Shown here: positions 49,924 through 61,386 of the stretch, piece by piece
Position numbering within the stretch: position 1 is the first letter of the stretch
How the letters are laid out: each line of letters begins with the position of its first letter
Origin: Xestospongia bergquistia
Taxonomy: Eukaryota > Porifera > Demospongiae > Haplosclerida > Petrosiidae
Length of the DNA stretch: 64,000 nt
NCBI GenBank assembly: GCA_963965975.1
Contig: OZ014413.1
Location: 3,978,001-4,042,000, forward strand
Direction of reading: 5' to 3'
The notes under the pieces: generated by a model
The model's input: the letters and a program-made list of their open reading frames with translations, nothing else
Database searches by the model: none
Told to the model about the DNA's origin: nothing
Translations under genes and position numbers: made by a program

Positions 49924-51426
49924 CAAACTTGTTATATTGTTCTAAATTTACTGGTTACTTATTGTCAGCTAGAATTGTAATAATGTCCCTCAGAATTCTA
50001 AGCATGATGTTATTAACTGTTTACTTGTTAAGTAGATGATCATTGTTTGTTACCGTGCTTTCATTTAATGTTATATATCTAGTAAAACTAAACTGGTTGT
50101 GAGTTGTGTATATAACATTCTAACCAAAGTTATCCAACACTATATATTTCATTATGTAGTTAGATTTTTATCTTCTAAGATGATCTGGTGATGTTCTCTC
50201 AACTGTTACCTTGTAAGTTTGATATATTCTACGTGCAATAATTGTTTTTTATAATTATATTACTGGTAGTCTCTTAGCTACATAATTTAATATATACAGC
50301 CACTACAATATAATTCTGAGTTATACATAAATTTTTAACAAAATAATCACTGTTATTCTTTACATATATACATATATATAGAAAGAAAATTTATATATCT
50401 ATAAGGAAACCCTGCCTACTGGTAAGTTATACCTCATAACAGATAGTATATAATAAATTTATAATCATTTAGGAACATATATTGAAGATGGTGTTCCTTT
50501 TAATGGTGAGTTAGGACAAATAATGTATTTGTTTCTTTTCTATGGTTGCTGTTCTATATCACGGACTTTCTATGGTTGCTGCTCTATATGACGGACTATC
50601 TATCTCCTGGAGGCTCTCAGTCTCACCAACATCTTGTAAGTTATATCTACCACTTATTGGATGTTATTAATAATTTACTTATGATATAATTCTCTGATAA
50701 CTGCTGTGAAATAATTCTTTTACTACCTCTACAGTGATGTTGGTATTTCGTTTTTACAACAAAGATGGCGATCTAAGGAGTAACAATATTTAGTCAAGAG
50801 TAACTGTAATCACAAATTATATGTGACAAGCCTTTATCTTAGCTTTTCTAGAGCATTTTAATTTTACTTGTATATGCATGTCTTAACTGACAAGCCTTTA
50901 TCTTAGCTTTTCTAGAGCATTTTAATTTTACTTGTATATTCATGTCTTAACTGACAAGCTTTTATCTTAGCTTTTCTAGAGTATATTAAAAATTTACTTG
51001 TATATGCATGTCTTAACTGACAAGCCTTTATCTTAGGTTTTCTAGAGCATTTTAATTTTACTTGTATATGCATGTCTTAACTGGGAAGCCTTTATCTTAG
51101 CTTTTCTAGAGTATATTAATTTTACATGTATATGCATCTCTTAACTGACAAGCCTTTATCTTAGCTTTTTTAGAGCATTTTAATTTTACTTGTATATGCA
51201 TGTCTTAACTGGGAAGCCTTTATCTTAGCTTTTCTAGAGTATATTAATTTTATTTGTATGTGCATGTCTTAACTGACAAGACTTGGTCTTAGTTTTTCTA
51301 GAGCTTATTAATTTTACTTGAGTTGGTACATACACCGATACTAACAATTTTCTTTGCATGCTTGGAATGTGCAATGAACCTTAAAGTACATGTATAATAT
51401 GATATGTCTTAGCATTCCCTTTAATA
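49924..51426. repeat. Block W copy 2 with expanded 64-bp repeat
   Basis: Near-identical to 20411-21585, including the exon-like borders. The 64-bp unit 'gacaagcctttatcttagc...gcatgtcttaact' occurs about seven times (50825, 50889, 50953 and onward to about 51300), versus about three in copy 1, making this copy roughly 330 bp longer. Confidence 0.88.
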
Positions 51427-54400
51427 GCATAACTGTCCAATCTACTGTGTTCTAATGAAACTGTCCCATCTACTGTGTTCTAACATAACTGTCCCATCTA
51501 ATGTGTTCTAATGTAACTGTCTTGTCTACTGTGTCTTAATGTAACTGTGTGATCTAGTGTGTTCTAAATTGATTTTCCTATCTAATGCGTTCTAATGTAA
51601 CTCTCGCATCTACTCTGTTCGAATGTAATCATCCTGTCTATTGTGTTCTAACATAAGTGTCCCATCTACTCTGTCATAACGTAACTGTCCCATGTACTGT
51701 GTCCTAAAGTAAGTGTCCTAAAGTAATTGTTCCATCTACTGTGTTCTAATGAATCTGTCCAATTAACTGATTTCTAATGTAACTGTCCCATCTACTGTGT
51801 TCTAATAAAACTGTACCATCTACTGTGTTCTAATGAAACTATCCCATCTACTGTGTTCTAATGAAACTGTCTCATCTACCGTGTCCTATAGTAACTGTTT
51901 CATCTACTGTGTTTTAATGTAACTCCCTTGTCTACTGTGTCCTAATGTAACTTGTCTGATCTACTGTTTCCTAAAATCCATCTATTGTGTTCTAATGTAA
52001 CTGTCCAATGAGCTCATTTTTAGTGTTCTAATGTAGCTGTCCAATGAACTCATTTCTAATGTCTAATTTAACTGTCCCATCTAGTGTGTTATAATAAAAC
52101 TGTCCCATCTACTGTGTTCTAATGAAACTGTCTCATCTACTGTGTCCTAAGTAACTGTCATATTTACTGTCCTTTAATGTAACTCTCTTGTCTACTGTGT
52201 CCTAATGTAACTTGTCTGATGTACCGTGTCCTAAATCCATCTACTATGTTCTAATGTAACTGTCCAATGAGCTCATTTCTAGTGTTCTAATGTAACTGTC
52301 CAATGAACTGATTTCTAATGTCTAATTTAACTGTCCCATCTAGTGTGTTCTAATGAAACTGTCCCATCTACTGTGTCCTATAGTAACTGTTATATCTACT
52401 GCCTTTTAATGTAACTCTCTTGTCTACTGTGTCCTAATGTAACTTGTCTGATCTACTGTGTCCTAAAGTAATTGTCCACTCTACTGTCTTCTAATGTAGC
52501 TGTCCAATAAACTGATTTTTACCATAACTGTCCCATCTACTGTGTTATAATGAAACTGTCCCATCTACAGTGTCGCAATGAAACTTTTCCAAAGTAATTG
52601 TCCCCTCTACTGTGTTCCAATGAAACTCTCCCATCTACTGTGTTCTAATGAAATTGTCCCATCTACTGTGTTCTAATGAAACTGTATCATCTACTGTGTT
52701 CTAATAAAACTGACCCATCTACTGTGTCCTAATGAAACTGTTCCAAAGTAATTGTCCCATCTACTGTGTTACAATGAAACTGTCCCATCTACTGTGTTCT
52801 AATGAAACTGTCCTATCTACTGTGTTCTAATGAAACTGTATCATCTACTGTGTTCTAATAAAACTGTCCCATCTACTGTGTCCTAATGTCCTATCAACTG
52901 TGTCCTATTGTGACTGTCCCATCAACTGTGTCCTAGTTTGTCTGTCCCATATACTGTGTCATCTACTATGTCCTAATGTGACTGTCCCATCTAATGTGTC
53001 CTCTAACATAACTGTCCTGTCTATTGTGTTCTAATGTAACTGCCCTATCTACAGTTTTAAAGTAACTGTCATGTCTACTATGTCCTTGTACTGTGTCCTA
53101 AAGTAATTGTCCCATCAACTGTGTCCTAACATAATTGTCCCATCAACTGTGTTCTAATGTAACTGCCCAATCTACTGTGTCCTAAAGTAACTGTCTTGTC
53201 TACTGTGTCTATTGTAACTGACTGATCTATTGTGTCCTCATGTAATTTTCCCATCAACTGTGTTCTTATGTAACTATCCCATCAACTGTGTCTTAACGTC
53301 CTATTAATAGTGTTCTATAGTGACTGTCCCATCAACTGTGTCCTAGTTTGTCTGTCCCATATACTGTGTCATCTACTATGTCCTAATGTGACTGTCCCAT
53401 CTACTGTGTCCTAAAATAACTGTCCTGTCTACTGTGTCCTATTGTAATTGACTGATGTACTGTGTCCTCAAGTAATTGTCCCATCAACTGTGTTCTTATG
53501 TAACTATCCCATCAACTGTGTCCTAATGTCCTATCAACTGTGTCCTATTGTGACTGTCCCATCAACTGTGTCTTAGTTTGACTGTCTCATATACTGTGTC
53601 ATTTACTATGTCCTAATGTGACTGTCCCATCTAATGTGTCCTCTTTCGTAACTGTCCTGTTTATTGTGTTGTAATGTAACTGCCCTATCTACTGTTCTAA
53701 AGTGACTGTCGTGTCTACTATGTCCTTGTACTGTGTCCTAAAGTAATTGTCCCATCAACTGTGTTCTAAAGTAATTGTCCCATCAACTATGTCCTAACAT
53801 AATTGTCCCATCAACTGTGTTCTAATGTAACTGCCCAATCTACTGTGTCCTAAAGTAACTGTCCTGTCTACTGTGTCCTATTGAAACTGACTGATCTATT
53901 GTGTCCTCATGTAATTGTCCCATCAACTGTGTTCTTATGTAACTATCCCATTAACTGTGTCCTAACGTCCTATTAATTGTGTTCTATTGTGACTGTCCCA
54001 TCAACTGTGTCCTAGTTTGTCTGTCCCATATATTGTGTCATCTAATATGTCCTAATGTGACTGTCCCATCTATTGTGTCCTAAAATAACTGTCCTGTCTA
54101 CTGTGTCCTATTGTAATTGACTGATGTACTGTGTCCTCAAGTAATTGTCCCATCAACTGTGTTCTTATGTAACTATCCCATCAACTGTGTCCTAATGTCC
54201 TATCAACTGTGTCCTATTGTGACTGTCCCATCAACTGTGTCCTAGCTTGACTGTCCCATCTAATGTGTCCTCTAACGTAACTGTCCTGTCTATTGTGTTC
54301 TAATGTAACTGCCCTATCTACTGTTCTAAAGTGACTGTCCTATCTACTGTGTCCTTGTACTGTGTCCTAAAGTAATTGTCCCATCAACTGTGTTCTAACG

Positions 54401-54540
54401 TAATTGTCCCATCATTTGTGTTCTAACGTAATTGTCCCATCAACTGTGTTCTAACGTAATTGTCCCATCAACTGTGTTGTAATGTAATTGTCCCATCTAC
54501 TACTTTCTAATGCAATTGACCCATCTACTGTGTCCTAATG
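51427..54540. repeat. Array Z2 copy 2: young 28-bp tandem repeat
   Basis: Same unit as 21586-26502 but about 1.8 kb shorter. The left part follows copy 1, with missing blocks. The right part (52880-54540) is dominated by 'atcaactgtgtcc' composite units that recur in roughly 600-bp blocks. It ends at 'ctgtgtcctaatg' directly against block A, the same junction that opens the window. Confidence 0.92.
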
Positions 54541-54941
54541 TAACCATTAAAAGGTGATTATGTTAGGCCATTAAATCATGATCAATGTTAGGCCATTAAA
54601 AGACGATCAATGTTAGGCCATTAAAAGATGTAGTTTGAGCATGGCCATTAAAAGATGATCATGTTAGGCCATTGAAAGATGTATTTCGAACATATTAGGC
54701 CATCATAAGATGCATTCGAGCATATTACGCCATTAAAAGTTGTAGTTTGAGCATATTAGGCCATTATCAGATGTGTTTTGAGCATATTTGGCCATTAACA
54801 GATGTTTTTTGAGCATATTAGGCTATATTTTGAGCATATTAGGCCATTAAAAGATATATTTTGAGCATAGTAGGCCATTAAAAGATGTATTTTGAGCATA
54901 TTAAGCCCTTAACAGATGTCTTTTGAGCATATTAGGTCAAT
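54541..54941. repeat. Block A copy 3: 31-bp tandem repeat
   Basis: Almost identical to 11-390, including the early 'atgatcaatgtt' variant units, with a partial deletion of one unit near 54820. Confidence 0.9.
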
Positions 54942-55076
54942 AAAAAAGAATGAGAGGTGGAAGGGTGGGTGGACGGCAATACAGTACCACCTCCACGTTG
55001 GTGTCGTCTGGAGCATCATAGGTATCCTAGCTATGATGTACTGAGAGTACTGTCAATCCTCAGCTCATTCTTTTTT
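54942..55076. other. Element H copy 3: 135-nt multi-hairpin element
   Basis: Third occurrence of the hairpin element, apparently identical to those at 391 and 26715. Confidence 0.6.
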
Positions 55077-55225
55077 GAAGCGTATATAATATAGTAGCTC
55101 TGTAGTTTGGCTAGTAGATTGTAAAGTTTGAAATTGTTATGGCAAAAAGTTGTATCAATAATATAGCAAATGTGGCCAGCCTCATAACTTTAATGTTTTT
55201 TTCACAGTTATACTAAAGCCTCTTT

Positions 55226-55426
55226 TTAATTGGTTTGCTTTATTTTTGTCCTTTTTTCCACTTTTTTAACAATTTGTACAGTTTCTGTTATAGTTGGAGA
55301 ATGCATGTCGAAATGCTTGTTAACACTGGAATGCAAACAGTATCTTTTACATATTACCCGCACTTTGTGTATTTTAAACACTATTTCAAAGGCTGTTAAA
55401 TAATCAAAGCCATTTCTCACTAACAT
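55226..55426 (-). pseudogene. Minus-strand frame of block X, copy 3, frameshifted
   Basis: Matches the 81-codon frame of copies 1 and 2 up to KVEKRTK. A one-base loss ('ttatttttg' for 'ttattctttg') then changes the frame and ends it at 66 codons. Confidence 0.3.
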
Positions 55427-55791
55427 ACATGTTTAGCAAAAAATATATAGAATCAGATCAAATTCGACTTGAATGGGGTATATTTGTTATATATATATAA
55501 ATGTAATTGCTCACATTTTCTATAGAATCTTACCAAATTAGATTATGTCTAAAAGCTGGTGGAAGTTAGCTATTACAGTAGTGCAGTATATCAGCATGCT
55601 TTGCTACATAAAAGGTACAATAATTTATAAGTTCGTGTGTTAATATATATCTTTCGTTGTTAAGATTTAAAGAAATTTTACCATCCATTTTACTTCCCTA
55701 TAGCCCTTGTAGTGATGTATATGGTAAAGAAGGTTATATGACTGTTGACATTATACCAAAGACTGTTAATTACTCTGGAACTTTGCTGCAG

Positions 55792-56493
55792 TGTATGTAG
55801 TTTAACAAACGACTTCTCAGAAAAGGACATATTACATGTGATGTCTATTATAAACTATATGGTATAGTGCTTGCATTTCTATTTTCAGTTCAGTGGCAAT
55901 CATTATGTTACTGTTTGTGCTGTCAAGATAGTAGGATGTACCATCAAGTACATACTACAAGAACTGGTAAACTGCCCATCATGACCGCCTTTTGATATAT
56001 TCAATTTATTTGATAATGTGTTGTTTTTGTTAAATTCTCCACATAAAATTTGCCAAGACAAAACTGAGTCTGAATTTAGTTTCTGTTGTTAGAAGTATTT
56101 TAAAACAAATGATAGTTGCTTACAGAAATAAGACAGAGGGACATAATGGATATGCAGTATCCTAAGAACTTAAAACAAATAAGAAAGATTAAACACTTAC
56201 AAACACAACATGATGCAGTTATGACCAAACTCTATACCAGTTTAAAGCGGAAAGAAGATTTTGTAGCGTTAATGAAAAAATCTGAAGAGTACAAGTCTAA
56301 AGGATATTATTGATAGTCTACACCAGCGAGTCCATTGGAACGGAAAGAAGACCGTGCCCACAATGAGGGATATATAGGTGGTTATTCTGAATATGATCAT
56401 TTCAATGACAATTATAAACTGGTGTGTGGCTCCAATAACAGGTTGAGCTATATGTGCCATATGTATTATCAGACTCACTTGTACAAAACCTAA
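55792..56493 (+). pseudogene. Spliced membrane-protein gene remnant, block X copy 3 (tail preserved)
   Basis: Exon 55792-55966 matches the hydrophobic/Cys-rich exon of the other copies but has lost one A (TCAGAAAAGG), breaking its frame. Upstream, the acceptor 'ttgttag' has become 'ttgttaag' and an extra T follows 'tagccc'. The tail exon after 'ttgcttacag' (56126) is open where copies 1 and 2 are not: EIRQRDIMDMQYPKNLKQ, a Lys-rich segment, then MKKSEEYKSKGYY. Two adjacent stops (TGA TAG, 56311-56316) follow, then the same frame continues open for 58 codons (RKEDRAHNEGYIGGYSEY, ending LYKT). It is charged and plausible as a cytosolic tail. Family unknown. Confidence 0.4.
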
Positions 56494-56963
56494 ACTATTT
56501 ACTCATTTTACCATGTGATTGACGCATTCTTTACCTCAAGTTATAGTCAAAATTTTGACTACTCAATAGTGAAGTGTTACCCCTGTCTGATGATCCCATT
56601 TTGCCAACTACCAGTCACATGATTTCAACATGTAAATATAAAGGATAAAAGCAGGCTGAGGTTTGATGGGTAAATGTTTCCTCTGTTTAAGGAATTCTTG
56701 AGAAAGAGAGCAATTTAAATTGTCTCATACTATACTCTGCCATTGGTACAAAATAGCTATAAGACAAAAGCAAATTATATTATGTATTGTTTAAAATATT
56801 ATTGTTATAGGTGTTTGGTGGTAGTGTGTTTTATTAGCCACATATTGAAAGCTAAACAAACCAGTGCTAGTGAACTGTTCAGAATAAACATCTGACACCC
56901 TAACTGTGGCCAATTTGGAGAGCAAACTCATTTAATAGTAGGATTCTCTAAACTAGTTGGACT

Positions 56964-57185
56964 TTAAAGCAGTTCCTTTCAGTTTTTCACTGTAGTTTGT
57001 TGCTTATCAAAACTAAATTACAATTAGGGAAGTCATTTGAGTAATAGGGGATAACGAGATTCACAGTTTATATTGCACATGTACGATATATGGTCAGAGA
57101 TACATGTAGATATAAATGCAAAGTACATCTATAGTTATATTAATGAGGACTCACTAAAAGACTGTTAATGCTAAAGGCATCCTTA
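56964..57185. other. Single-copy flank right of the module
   Basis: Start of non-repetitive AT-rich DNA. No gene seen. Confidence 0.5.
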
Positions 57186-57188
57186 CCT

Positions 57189-57192
57189 TCTC

Positions 57193-57224
<32 letters not shown>

Positions 57225-57239
57225 CCTTTCTTTCTCTTC
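57189..57239. repeat. Microsatellite (TCTG)n(TC)n
   Basis: Pure 'tctg' repeats pass into 'tc' repeats and then a T/C-rich tail. Confidence 0.9.
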
Positions 57240-58900
57240 AGTATTTGGTACAATATGATAGCTCAATACAGCTTTCCCCTGAGGATATTTAACCAGAGAA
57301 TAAAAACTGTGTACATTGTGATCCTTTTGTAACAGTAACTGACAGTTATGAGGTGACAGATAGAATCCATTGTGCTAAAAATTAAGTAAGTATTGGAAAT
57401 TGTAAGTATGATATCACTATTATAAATTACATACTGTTATATAATGTAGTACTTTAGTATAAACCTCTTTGATGGAGTTCTTAATATTGATTAAAACACC
57501 AGAATATTTACTGTGTTAAAATGGAATACAACAAATGTCCTGAATATAGAGGGGTCTTTAATACAGGAGTGTTAATAAATGATTCAACTGTGCCATGTAA
57601 TATCTTACTAAACTAAACACTTCTATACACATTACACTTGTCCTAGTATCATGCTAACATTAATATACTGTACTAATTGTAACAATACCAATAATGATGC
57701 TATAGAAAGACTTACAGGTGATTACAAACATGAACCATTTAAACTAACTGACAGCTTGAAAGTGGGCTAATGGTTTCTTTTAAGCACATGTAAATTACAT
57801 AACACAAAGTAGCATATAAATGAAAAATATAACAACTATAACAAAGAAGAATCCTTATAACATGATGAAAAAGCACTATATAAGTAAACATATAATTGGA
57901 AAGGTGTGCTTTCTTATTAATATGGTTAGATATATATTGTAAAGTCTATCAAGGTTCGTTTATCCTGTCCTAAACTAATGGTTATTTAACCTTAACTTCT
58001 GTATGGAGGATACCTCCAATACATTGTATATATGTTTTGTAATGCAATCAATAATCATTTTGTATTAAAATTAAATTTAATAAAATTTGTGATAAAATCA
58101 GCATGAAGTTAAAGACATAATCAAATTTGTCCAGACGAATCTAACCAAACACTTAAAAAATGATAAAAATACAAGAATAAAAGATCTTTGTGAACCTTAT
58201 AGAAATCAGCCCTAATAATTTCTAAATGATTCCTTCTGCACGGGATATATAGCAATATAGTGTACAGTTATCACTTTTAAAGTTTAAGAGCAAAGATTAA
58301 GCCTAAATGACAAAACCTTGTGTCAATATTACCTTATTAGTTTAAGGATTAACTGATTTATCGATGCATCAATAGCAGCTGCCATCATTACACTAAACCT
58401 GTTTACCATTTTGTATACAGAAATACCCTATACTTTATAGATAACCAATTATAACCAAATAATCCAAAGCCATTACAAACTAGACTAGCTAAATTTAAAC
58501 AAAGATTACAAAATTCACTTCAAGGTATATATTTAATTGACTGGTGCTTACCAGTCTAAACTCCCACCTACAGGTATATCCTATAATCATTTGGTATGCT
58601 ACTAGTCAAAACTTTATACTCATTAATATCCATTTGGGATGGACCTAAAGGAAGTCAGGTTTGGGAAGAATTCATTTTTTGAGGAGATATTCTCAAAAGC
58701 TCCAGTAACTGAGGTTTCCTTGAAACAGTCCAATGTATACAATATACATTAATGTACAAAAGTCCTATTTCAAATGTCAACATCTAAGATTATCATCACT
58801 CTCGCTGAATCAATCTTGACTCACAACAATTATGAGTTTGAATATAGTATATTTCTACATAATATGGTGTCAGTATTGGACAAAAAATGACTCCTTAATA
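57240..58900. other. Single-copy AT-rich stretch, no gene recognised
   Basis: Read on both strands without finding a frame, exon with matching borders, or RNA gene that I can support. There are many stops in all frames. It is likely intergenic or intronic. Confidence 0.45.
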
Positions 58901-58929
58901 AAAAAGAGAAGAACTTGGACTTCTAGAAG

Positions 58930-59500
58930 GTATGTTTTGGAAAAGGGTACAACAGAGACATGGTATTAAGACAGATACAGATGGTTGATCATATTCCTTG
59001 CACAGCCTTGTGTTATAAAACTAAGATAGTTGGAGGACTTACTCCCTTAAACAACCTCATACCATTTAGAACAAATTGGTCAAAAGTGCTTTCGACTCAT
59101 GTTGTAAGAGCAGCACATTCTTCTACAGCAAGTCTAGGTCCTGGACTGTAGCCTCATTTCACAGGAAAAGGTGATCAGTATTCCATCTGTAATATACTCA
59201 GGGAGTGTTGCTATGACTGTTCCTCATCAAGAGGTATTCTACTTAATCCATTGCAGACAATGCTTGAGGCAGGTTACATAGGGAAGACAGGCCAAATACA
59301 GGCCAAATATTAAGAAATAGAAGGAATGACCATTGACACATCATCAGGTCAAACAACTTAAATTTTCTGGTAGAGGATCATTTCTCACGTCAGGAACACT
59401 CTGAGAAAGACCTTAAGATCTTTGTCCTCAAAAGCAACCAGCAAAATGATCTCATTTACAACAGACTAAAGGTTTTATTAATAGAAACTAATTAACACAT
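58930..59500 (+). mobile_element. Decayed retroelement tail, GIY-YIG-like (Penelope-type)
   Basis: Broken frames on the plus strand together resemble the end of a retroelement polyprotein. A 63-codon frame (58960-59151, reading VLSTHVVRAAHSS) is followed by EVFYLIHCRQCLRQV (from 59231), then after a frameshift YIGKTGQ (59275). After more breaks comes LVEDHFSRQEHSEKDLKIFV (from about 59368). The pattern VxYLIxCxxC...Y[IV]GxTG, then hxVxxHF..H...DLKxFxL, is typical of the GIY-YIG endonuclease domain at the C-terminus of Penelope-like elements. Several stops and frameshifts make it a relic. The assignment rests on motif order only. Confidence 0.5.
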
Positions 59501-60041
59501 TGAGATTGTTGGATAAGTTCAGTAGTTAAAACTTAATGCTTTATAGAAGATGTATCACTATAAAAATCAAAAACTATATAAACTGAATATTATTGAAGAT
59601 AACCACAAAAGAAGCTTTGAATCTTTTGGACTCTTTTTTGATTGAATGATTTCCTATAGAGTGGTTTAACTTAAAAGGATAACAATTTTGTGACATGTGA
59701 TAGATCTAATAAAGCAAGACAATACCAAATAAAGTTTCAATTCAAAACAATAAAATGGCAGACATACAAAGTATATAATTCCATAGATTCCCATTTTAAT
59801 TGACATGCACCCTCTGTTTATGGTAATTACCAATATAAACAACTACTGGGACTGTATGCATACATAAACAAGTGCATGTACACAATAAGAACATAGTAAT
59901 ATAATTATGAACGACAATGATTTTCTGTCAAAGATTAAAACCAGACAACAAATTAAATTTTAAAAAGTTGTATTTGTTATATAGTAATAATAAAATGAAG
60001 ACAAGAGAAAATAAAAAGTTTACAAAATTCCAAGAACTACT
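59501..60041. other. AT-rich spacer and likely 3' untranslated region of the transporter gene
   Basis: No gene seen. It lies directly downstream of the minus-strand transporter stop at 60042, so its right part probably includes that gene's 3' UTR and polyadenylation site. Confidence 0.4.
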
Positions 60042-60870
60042 TTAGTCTGAGGACTCAAGTGACACTCCCATTTGTTTCCTGTAATCTACTTCCTGTTCAA
60101 TGTATCTGTCATAATGTTCCTCAGCTATCAAATGTATACTGACTTCATTCTCTCTCACTCGTAACTTGTAGCGCTTAGCGAGTACCAGATAAACTATCAG
60201 TATGACAAAAATGATCATGCTTTTAAAGACAAAATAGTAAACATTTTGACAGATAACATCTTTTTCACATTTAAATGGATATTTGCCATAGATATTGATT
60301 ACGTATCCAAGTCCAGATGCTGCATACCATAGTCCAATCATAAATCCTCTCATATCATGTGGAGACTGAGCAATTGTAAATTCCAAGGATGTTGGAAAAA
60401 TTAATGCGTATGACATTCCAAACAAAATTTGAGGGACAATAATAGCTGGATATGAATTAGTATTTAATTGAAAGTGGTCATTACAAGCAAGCATTATGAC
60501 ATAGCAAAGTGGAGTTAGTAAAGCAAAAACCAAACCCAGACCAATTCTCTTAAGCATACTTGGAATGTATTTATTAAAACATGGATGTATTATCAGTTGA
60601 TGCACTAGTAGAATAACTATAACAATTATAAACTGTAATGAGTTATTCAATATATAACATGAAATGAACTTCAAGCCTTCATCTAAACTAGAGAAGCTAT
60701 TCCATCTTACCTCTTCTGCACAACATAAACCCACTATAGTAATGAGTAATGGTGTTAATCTTATAATTGTTTTGACATTCTCTACCTGCTCTTCTGAGAA
60801 GGGTCCTCCATACTTTTCCTTACCCAATTCTAGTGGAGAAGGGTAGTTCTTCTCCCAGTAGGTCAAAGCA
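60042..60870 (-). CDS. POT/SLC15-like proton-coupled transporter, last exon
   Basis: This exon encodes about 275 residues, the C-terminal half of a proton-coupled oligopeptide/nitrate-type transporter, a major facilitator membrane protein moving small peptides or related solutes with protons. It opens after acceptor 'atattttag' with ALTYWEKNYPSPLELG and KYGGPFSEEQVENVK, the family's loop before the C-terminal helices. Predicted membrane helices lie near residues 33-50, 77-95, 108-127, 141-163, 173-192 and 208-230. EFTIAQSPHDMRGFMIGLWY (162-181) matches the family's E[FL]xxxQSPxxMRG signature. A charged cytosolic tail of about 45 residues ends at ESSD. The frame is intact, so this looks like a live gene. 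I could not find its upstream exons; they are either farther right, outside the window, or lost. Sponge lineages carry many such paralogues (known to me, unverified here). Confidence 0.82.
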
Positions 60871-61386
60871 CTAAAATATCGATTTTCACATAACTTAGAT
60901 TAGTGCTTACAAAATCTATATAATATATATAAAATTCTTTTAAGTTCCTGTTCATTTCTATTGCCCTTTTCTTCTCGGAGTACTCAAACATTTTCAGATA
61001 CTTTAGTAACTACGCCAATCCTAGTTCTCTGCACTGAGTTGTTCATGTTGAATATTTGCAGCAGATATAAAATTACATTAATTAATAGTGTGTAATATTT
61101 GAATATCAAAGGCTTTAATACAACAGTCTTAAAGTTTACTCATCATTTTCATTAAGTAAAAATGGTACACTTCCTAAATAACTACTTTTAGTAGTAAACA
61201 CATTTGAAATAAGATTTCTAAAACTAGATACTTCATGCAAAAATCCATGTAAAATAATCTTGAAGAGCACATATTATATAAGTAGAATAATTGTATGCAC
61301 TTAGTTTGATACATGAAGAAGGACCATGTTAGGTGGAAACTGTGTATTTTTTATCAAAAATAAAATTTGAAAGCATCATAACTAGG
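60871..61386. other. Spacer or intron upstream of the transporter exon
   Basis: AT-rich with no supported exon. It would be intronic if the transporter gene continues to the right. Confidence 0.4.

Larger units (their letters stand above)
55077..56963. repeat. Block X copy 3 (last unit of the module)
   Basis: Third copy of block X. It diverges from copies 1 and 2 in the segment 56158-56301 and at several small indels. It ends at 'ctaaactagttggactt', after which copies 1 and 2 enter satellite but this copy enters single-copy sequence. Confidence 0.85.

Noticed and set aside
60664-60846. Plus-strand 60-codon frame
   Set aside because: Antisense shadow of the transporter exon.
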